The position numbers and the translations under genes were made by a program. Source: Acidobacteriaceae bacterium (GTDB taxonomy: Bacteria > Acidobacteriota > Terriglobia > Terriglobales > Acidobacteriaceae). From it: DNA of 5,392 nt. Below the pieces are notes generated by a model. The model did no database searches. It was not told the origin of the DNA and saw nothing but the letters and a program-made list of their open reading frames with translations. Every line of letters begins with the position of its first letter. Position 1 is the first letter of the stretch. Below, piece by piece: positions 1-5,392 of the stretch. The stretch is from contig WQYS01000195.1 of the NCBI GenBank assembly GCA_009781125.1, positions 1-5,392 on the forward strand, given 5' to 3'.

Positions 1-1
1 A

Positions 2-181
2 GTTACCCCAGGCGCAAGCTTTCAGGAAGATCTCGGAGCCGACTCTCTCGACGTGGTCGAGCTGGTTATGCAGTTCGAAGAGGCGTTCGACATTCAGATT
101 CCCGACGAGGACGCAGAGAAGATCAAGACCGTGAAGGACGCCGTCGATTACATCGAGAAGAACCAGAAGGCGGCCAAGTAA
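2..181 (+). CDS. acpP: Acyl carrier protein, C-terminal part (5' end outside window)
   Basis: Carrier of acyl chains in type II fatty acid synthesis in the cytosol. Its phosphopantetheine arm is attached to a serine by AcpS, and it hands intermediates to FabF and the other Fab enzymes. The visible 59 residues contain the hallmark GADSLD motif; the modified serine is codon 44-46 (residue 15 of the fragment). They continue through the acidic helix II recognition region ([12 protein letters not shown]), IPDEDAEKI and the final helix, and end with TAA at 179-181. Compared with the usual 77-80 residues, about 20 N-terminal residues are missing because of the window edge, not through damage. The fabF start lies four bases after the stop, the standard acpP-fabF operon arrangement, so co-transcription and probably translational coupling are expected. 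The promoter is not in the window. Identification is very secure. Confidence 0.96.
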   Translation, partial: VTPGASFQEDLGADSLDVVELVMQFEEAFDIQIPDEDAEKIKTVKDAVDYIEKNQKAAK

Positions 182-185
182 ATCA

Positions 186-1436
186 ATGAATCAGCGTCGT
201 GTCGTAGTAACCGGCCTCGGACTGATCTGTGGCGTGGGCCATACAGCGTCCGAGGTCTGGGCGGGTTTGCTTGCTGGCAAAAGCGGAATGGGTGAGATCA
301 CGCTGTTCGATCTCACCGGGCACTCGGTCCGCTTCGCCGCCGAGGTCAAGGACTTCGATCCGCTCAAGTTCGTGGATAAGAAGGAGTCCCGCAAGATGGG
401 ACGCTTCATCCACTTCGCCCTGGCTGCGGCTGAAGAGGCCATGCAGCACTCTGGGCTGAAGATCACGCCCGAGAACGCCGACAACATCGGCGTCCATATC
501 GGCTCTGGCATCGGCGGCTTCGACGTCATCGAGCGCGAACACACGGCGCTGATGAACGGCGGCCCGCGTAAGATTTCGCCGTTCTTTATTCCTGCCGCTA
601 TCGTCAACCTTGCGGCGGGCCATGTCTCCATGCGCTATGGAGCCAAGGGGCCAAACCAGGCCGCGGCGACCGCCTGCACCTCCAGCGCGCACAGCATCGG
701 CGACTCGTTTCGCATCATCCAGCGTGGCGACGCCGACGCCATGATCGCCGGCGGAGCTGAAGCCGCCATTACTCCCATGGGAGTCGGCGGATTCGCCTCC
801 ATGAAGGCTCTTTCCACGCGCAACGACGACCCTACTCACGCCAGCCGTCCCTGGGACAAGAACCGTGACGGCTTCGTCATCGGCGAGGGGGCGGGAATCC
901 TCATTCTCGAAGAGCTTGAGTTTGCCAAGGCGCGCGGCGCGAAGATTCTGGCCGAGATCATCGGCTACGGTATGAGCTCAGATGCATACCACATGACCGG
1001 AATGGCTCCGGAGGGCGAAGGCTGCGCGCGCGCCATGAAGGCTGCTCTGCGCGTGGCCGGAATCTCTCCCTGCCAGATCGGCTATGTGAATGCGCACGGA
1101 ACCTCGACGCCCGTTGGCGATGTGCTGGAATCGAAGGCCATGGAGACGGTCTTTGGCGAGCACGCGCTGAGTCATAAGCTGCTGGTCAGTTCGACGAAGT
1201 CGATGACGGGCCATCTGCTGGGCGGCGCCGGAGGCATGGAGGCGGGCATCACCATCATGGCCATGCTGAACCAGATGGCTCCGCCGACGATGAACATCGA
1301 AGAGCTTGATCCTGAGTGCCGCCTGAACTACGTGCCCAACAAGCCGCAGCAGGCAAAGATCGACTACGCGCTCTCGAACTCCTTCGGCTTCGGCGGAACC
1401 AACGGCTCGCTGGTCTTCAAGCGCTGGACAGAATAA
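186..1436 (+). CDS. fabF: Beta-ketoacyl-ACP synthase II (KAS II)
   Basis: Condenses malonyl-ACP with acyl-ACP, releasing CO2 and lengthening the chain by two carbons. KAS II enzymes also handle the palmitoleate to cis-vaccenate step. At 416 residues it is full length for the family (E. coli about 413). The thiolase fold is complete: N-terminal VVVTGLGLICGVG, nucleophile Cys164 in the ACTSSAHS motif, His304 in VNAHGTSTPVGD, Lys338 in SSTKSMTGH, His343 in the same motif, and the gating phenylalanine of the GFGGTNGS loop (Phe402). Ile109 in IGSGIGG matches the position that sets chain length in E. coli FabF (Ile108), which favours KAS II over KAS I. The ATG at 186 follows the acpP stop by four bases. 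No well-spaced Shine-Dalgarno sequence is visible (an AGAAGG at 165-170 is too far), so coupling to acpP translation is likely. The gene ends 3 bp from the stop of the converging ATPase gene. Confidence 0.97.
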   Translation: MNQRRVVVTGLGLICGVGHTASEVWAGLLAGKSGMGEITLFDLTGHSVRFAAEVKDFDPLKFVDKKESRKMGRFIHFALAAAEEAMQHSGLKITPENADNIGVHIGSGIGGFDVIEREHTALMNGGPRKISPFFIPAAIVNLAAGHVSMRYGAKGPNQAAATACTSSAHSIGDSFRIIQRGDADAMIAGGAEAAITPMGVGGFASMKALSTRNDDPTHASRPWDKNRDGFVIGEGAGILILEELEFAKARGAKILAEIIGYGMSSDAYHMTGMAPEGEGCARAMKAALRVAGISPCQIGYVNAHGTSTPVGDVLESKAMETVFGEHALSHKLLVSSTKSMTGHLLGGAGGMEAGITIMAMLNQMAPPTMNIEELDPECRLNYVPNKPQQAKIDYALSNSFGFGGTNGSLVFKRWTE

Positions 1437-1439
1437 GTT

Positions 1440-2603
1440 TTATCTTCCAAGTTCAGTCACAGGTAACGCTCTCAAGCCGTGTGAAAGAGGAAAGCTGTTT
1501 GGGGTTCGAGCGATGACCGCGCCGGTCATCACTCGTGACTTACCAACTGCATTCCTCACAAAATCGAGATTTGCCGCATCGCCAGCATCCGGCAGTTCGG
1601 TCCATTTGGCCTCGTAGAGCTCCAGGCGGCCACCGGCGTCTACGACAAAATCCACTTCGCGCATACGGTCGCGCCAGAAGTACAGGCTGTTCATGCGGCC
1701 AGCGAGGCGTTCACGGTCCCGCAGTTGCGCAAAGACGAATGTCTCCCATATAGCGCCCACCGCCGGAGATCTTCGCAGCTCATCGACCGAGCGGATGTTC
1801 AGCAAGGCGCAGAGCAGGCCAGAATCAGCAAAGTAGAGCTTCGGGCTCTTGACGATTGATTTGGTGCGGTTCGAAAACCACGGCTCCAGCAGAACGACTT
1901 GGCCGGAGGCCTCCAGCATGGAGAGCCAGTGTCCCGCCGTCGAAGGCGCGATGCCCACATCGCGGGCCAGGTCCGCCTTGTTGAGCAGGTTTGCCGAGCG
2001 CAGCGCGCAGGCGCGCACGAACCGCTCGAAGTCGCGCAGACTGCCCACATTGGTCAGCAGGCGCACATCCCGCTCAAGATAGGTTGCCAGATACGAGTTG
2101 TAGAACGGAGCCAGATCGATATCCGGATTGGCATACAACTCCGGAAAACCGCCGCGCACGATGGCCGTTTCAACTTTGGTCCTGGGCAGAGCTGCCCGTA
2201 TCTCGGAGAGAGAAAGAGTCTCCAATTCTACGATATCGGCCCGGCCCGCCAGCGACTCGGAGACGTTCTTCATGAGAGCAAACTTCTGCGAGCCGGTCAG
2301 CAGAAACTGTCCATTGCGGGCACGGCTGGCATCGACCTCGGCCTTGAGATGCCGGAACAGTCCGGGCGCGTATTGCACCTCATCGATGATGACCGGAGGC
2401 GGATGGCGTTGCAAAAAGGCGCGTGGTTCCTTCTCCGCTTGCTCGGCTTCGGTGGGAAGGTCGAGCGATACAAAGGAATGCTTCGGAAACAGGCGCAAAA
2501 GGGTCGAGGTCTTGCCGGTTTGTCTGGCACCGGTAACCACGATGACAGGCCGTGTTCTTGCCGAGCGCAGGAACCGGGGTTCGATGGAGCGCGGAATCCA
2601 CAT
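1440..2603 (-). CDS. P-loop ATPase of the AAA_14 / DUF4143 class
   Basis: Predicted cytosolic ATPase with 387 residues from the ATG at 2603, typical for this class. Seen in order: Walker A GARQTGKTS (25-33, Lys31), Walker B VIIDEVQ (71-77, Asp74 and Glu75), a sensor-1-like LLTGSQ (101-106), RGGFPEL (150-156), YLERDV (175-180), a helix-turn-helix-like segment (about 206-236), LYFADSGLL (256-264), GAIWETFVFAQL (283-294), and a C-terminal EVDFVVD...ELYEAKW stretch. In that stretch Asp318, Glu331 and Lys333 resemble the D-ExK pattern of PD-(D/E)xK nucleases. This layout is that of the widespread but poorly understood AAA_14 plus DUF4143 proteins; the substrate is unknown. A TTG two codons upstream (2609) is less likely as start, because it would lie directly against the TATAAT box at 2610-2615. 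The gene sits between housekeeping genes, convergent with fabF and on the same strand as typA. It looks intact, and its base composition is not obviously foreign. Nuclease activity is only inferred. Confidence 0.9.
   Translation of the reverse strand: MWIPRSIEPRFLRSARTRPVIVVTGARQTGKTSTLLRLFPKHSFVSLDLPTEAEQAEKEPRAFLQRHPPPVIIDEVQYAPGLFRHLKAEVDASRARNGQFLLTGSQKFALMKNVSESLAGRADIVELETLSLSEIRAALPRTKVETAIVRGGFPELYANPDIDLAPFYNSYLATYLERDVRLLTNVGSLRDFERFVRACALRSANLLNKADLARDVGIAPSTAGHWLSMLEASGQVVLLEPWFSNRTKSIVKSPKLYFADSGLLCALLNIRSVDELRRSPAVGAIWETFVFAQLRDRERLAGRMNSLYFWRDRMREVDFVVDAGGRLELYEAKWTELPDAGDAANLDFVRNAVGKSRVMTGAVIARTPNSFPLSHGLRALPVTELGR
1512..1530. other. Short perfect hairpin (8-bp stem) inside the 3' end of the ATPase gene
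   Basis: GATGACCG (1512-1519) and CGGTCATC (1523-1530) are exact reverse complements separated by three bases. The structure lies 76 bases past the fabF stop, inside the coding sequence of the converging ATPase gene. The convergent gap is only 3 bp, so the end of the fabF transcript must lie within the ATPase gene, and this hairpin could mark or protect it. No T-run follows on either strand, so it is not a standard intrinsic terminator. Chance or codon constraint remains a good explanation. Confidence 0.3.
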
Positions 2604-2638
2604 GTGCAAATTATACGATCCAATCGAATATATTGCAC
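2604..2638. repeat. Imperfect palindrome, copy 1 (overlaps ATPase promoter)
   Basis: A 35-bp inverted repeat with 16-base arms around a CCA centre. The left arm GTGCAAATTATACGAT pairs with the right arm ATCGAATATATTGCAC at 13 of 16 positions. It directly abuts the ATG of the ATPase gene and covers its putative -10 and -35 elements. It aligns over its full length with the palindrome at 2695-2729 in the same orientation, 91 bp away. The position suggests an operator, but no binding protein can be named from the sequence. Confidence 0.75.
2604..2638 (-). promoter_or_regulatory. Putative leaderless promoter of the ATPase gene
   Basis: On the minus strand a perfect TATAAT box occupies 2615-2610. 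It is followed by TTGCAC (2609-2604) and then the ATG at 2603. A sigma-70 type -10 box normally starts transcription about seven bases downstream, which here would be at or next to the A of the ATG. That predicts an mRNA with no leader and no Shine-Dalgarno sequence, and none is visible. The -35 at 17-bp spacing is weak (GTGCAA, 2638-2633; three of six consensus bases), so activation or low activity is possible. The whole promoter is embedded in a palindrome, so a protein bound there would block RNA polymerase. This is inference from consensus and spacing; no transcription start is known. Confidence 0.5.
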
Positions 2639-2692
2639 GATCAACGCGAATATATTTACAGAAAACCGTATGATGCCTTATGTTTTATTTGA

Positions 2693-2731
2693 TCGTGCAA
2701 ATTATTCGATTCAATCGAACAATTTGCACGA
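2693..2731. repeat. Near-perfect palindrome, copy 2 (downstream of typA)
   Basis: A 39-bp inverted repeat with 19-base arms and a single central C. The left arm begins TCGTGCAAATTATTCGATT and the right arm matches its complement at 18 of 19 positions. It starts 11 bases after the typA stop. Its core (2695-2729) is a diverged copy of the palindrome at 2604-2638, but the position matching the -10 box reads AATAAT instead of TATAAT. As RNA it would form a long stem. On the typA strand it is followed by TCAAATAAAAC rather than a T-run, so it is not a canonical intrinsic terminator, although it could stabilise or end the typA transcript. A duplicated operator is the alternative. Confidence 0.8.
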
Positions 2732-2742
2732 TGATAAGATGC

Positions 2743-4596
<1,854 letters not shown>

Positions 4597-4786
4597 GTCT
4601 GGGATGGGAAAAACGAGAAAATACGCGCACTTCCAGTTTATCGTAGAGGGCAGTCCGGAGCAGAACTGGTAATCCTTTCGCTGTGCCTCGAACGCGAAAC
4701 TCCGTCGGCGCTATTGTACAAGTGTGTGCAAATTTACCTGATTTGCATAATTTTGCTATCACGCCACCTGTAAATCGAGTAAGCTG
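4597..4786. promoter_or_regulatory. Divergent intergenic region between typA and the exported-protein gene
   Basis: This 190-bp gap must hold the promoters for both typA (leftward) and the exported-protein gene (rightward). An AT-rich patch lies at about 4711-4760. Rightward -10 candidates are CATAAT (4746-4751) and, preceded by TGC, TATCAC (4757-4762) with TTTACC (4733-4738) as a possible -35 at 18-bp spacing. Leftward, TACAAT (4719-4714 on the minus strand) is a plausible -10 for typA without a clear -35; it would give a leader of roughly 110 bases. No single assignment is firm. I see no small gene, RNA gene or riboswitch pattern here. Confidence 0.5.
4727..4747. promoter_or_regulatory. Perfect 7-bp inverted repeat, possible operator
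   Basis: TGCAAAT (4727-4733) and ATTTGCA (4741-4747) are exact reverse complements with a 7-bp spacer, so the two half-sites lie 14 bp apart from centre to centre. The element overlaps candidate promoter sequences in the divergent region. With the preceding G it contains GTGCAAATT (4726-4734), the same nine bases that begin both palindromes next to the ATPase gene. A dimeric regulator site is possible but unproven. Confidence 0.4.
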
Positions 4787-5392
4787 ATGCGCATGAAACA
4801 TTTGAAGAGCGGCCTGTTTGCGGTGCTCCTGTGTTCTGCATCCGTTCTGGCTGCGCAAGAGCTGCTGGTGGTCGCTCCGGGGATACAACTTCCCGCAAGC
4901 GGAGCCGTCTTTGCTCTGGATACTGTTGAAAATAAGCCCATTCTGCTTCCGATCCCATCTTCCCTGATAACCTATAACCCGCATAAAGGAAGCAATGCGC
5001 TGCGGCGCATATTCTATATTGGTCCGCGCACAAGCATTGATCTGGCGGGAGCGCACGCCAAGGTAGCAGCGAACGGTCCGGAGCCGGCCTTCTATGTAAG
5101 ACTGTACGGCAAGAATCCGGAGTCTCTGCGGAGCCTCGTCAAGCTGGTCAGGCTTCATCCCGGAAGCAATTGTCGCGTCGTCTCGCAGTTGTACGGAAGC
5201 GTCTTCAGCGACAAGAAAAGGCGCGTCTATGACGATGTCCCCGTCGCCAGGATTCGCGTGGCGGACCCAACATGGATAAAGCTGGCTCCGCAGGGGCCGC
5301 TTGAGCCGGGAGAGTACAGTATCGTCTTCATGCCGCAGAATCCGGCTCAGGTATCTCATGCGGTTTACGACTTCCGCATCGACACAGCGCCG
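4787..5392 (+). CDS. Exported protein of unknown function, N-terminal 202 residues (3' end outside window)
   Basis: I do not recognise this family with certainty. The frame is open from ATG 4787 to the window edge. It starts with a clear Sec signal peptide: basic MRMKHLKSG, a hydrophobic stretch LFAVLLCSASVLA, and probable signal peptidase I cleavage near VLA-AQE (after residue 22 or 23). Cys16 lacks a proper lipobox, so a lipoprotein is unlikely. The mature part has no further membrane segment. It looks beta-rich, with a small ending motif LEPGEYSIVFMPQN (172-185) and VYDFRID (193-199) that reads like a secreted beta-sandwich domain. The catalytic type is unknown. ATG 4787 is preferred over the in-frame ATG 4793 because a GAG (4777-4779) lies seven bases before it. 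The gene is divergent from typA. The long minus-strand frame opposite it lacks a start context and any family features. Confidence 0.82.
   Translation, partial: MRMKHLKSGLFAVLLCSASVLAAQELLVVAPGIQLPASGAVFALDTVENKPILLPIPSSLITYNPHKGSNALRRIFYIGPRTSIDLAGAHAKVAANGPEPAFYVRLYGKNPESLRSLVKLVRLHPGSNCRVVSQLYGSVFSDKKRRVYDDVPVARIRVADPTWIKLAPQGPLEPGEYSIVFMPQNPAQVSHAVYDFRIDTAP

Noticed and set aside
183..839. 218-codon minus-strand frame inside fabF
   Set aside because: It is antisense to intact fabF with every catalytic motif present, and it shows no independent coding evidence.
2693..2731. Palindrome copy 2 as an intrinsic terminator for typA
   Set aside because: The stem is long, but neither strand has a T-run after it and the stem is AT-rich. 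A canonical Rho-independent terminator cannot be claimed.
4633..4679. Inverted repeat CCAGTT/AACTGG in the typA leader
   Set aside because: Only 6 bp with a 35-base loop. This is well within chance and does not resemble a known leader structure.

Overview
The window looks like a core chromosomal stretch of a fairly GC-rich Gram-negative bacterium. An acidobacterium of the Terriglobia/Acidobacteriaceae type is my best guess. That rests on the flavour of the FabF and TypA proteins and of an exported protein with a Pro-Gly-Glu-Tyr type ending; it is an inference from sequence style, not a database match.

Layout from left to right. (1) Positions 2-181 (+) hold the C-terminal three quarters of acyl carrier protein (acpP), cut by the window edge. 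(2) Four bases later is fabF, 186-1436 (+), an intact beta-ketoacyl-ACP synthase II. The two form a classic fatty-acid synthesis operon: AcpP carries the growing acyl chain and FabF elongates it. (3) Facing fabF tail to tail, with only 3 bp between the stop codons, is a minus-strand gene (2603-1440) for an AAA-type P-loop ATPase of the AAA_14/DUF4143 class. It is the one accessory-looking gene in the window. (4) Positions 2604-2742 are an AT-rich gap with two related 35-39 bp imperfect palindromes. One lies over the putative promoter and abuts the ATG of the ATPase gene. The other lies just after the typA stop. (5) typA/bipA, 4596-2743 (-), is an intact ribosome-associated translational GTPase. 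(6) Positions 4597-4786 are a divergent promoter region with an AT-rich patch and a perfect 7-bp inverted repeat. (7) From 4787 to the right edge (+) runs a signal-peptide-bearing exported protein of unknown function. It is open at the window end, and the long minus-strand reading frame opposite it is an antisense shadow.

The most interesting part is the typA-ATPase gap. The ATPase gene has a perfect TATAAT box six bases before its ATG, which suggests a leaderless transcript, and that promoter lies inside a palindrome repeated 91 bp away. The 9-base half-site GTGCAAATT of these palindromes occurs again in the typA/exported-protein divergent promoter region. This may mark a local regulatory circuit, possibly autoregulation by the ATPase's own helix-turn-helix segment, but that is a hypothesis. 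I see no tRNA, rRNA, CRISPR array, insertion sequence or convincing intrinsic terminator.
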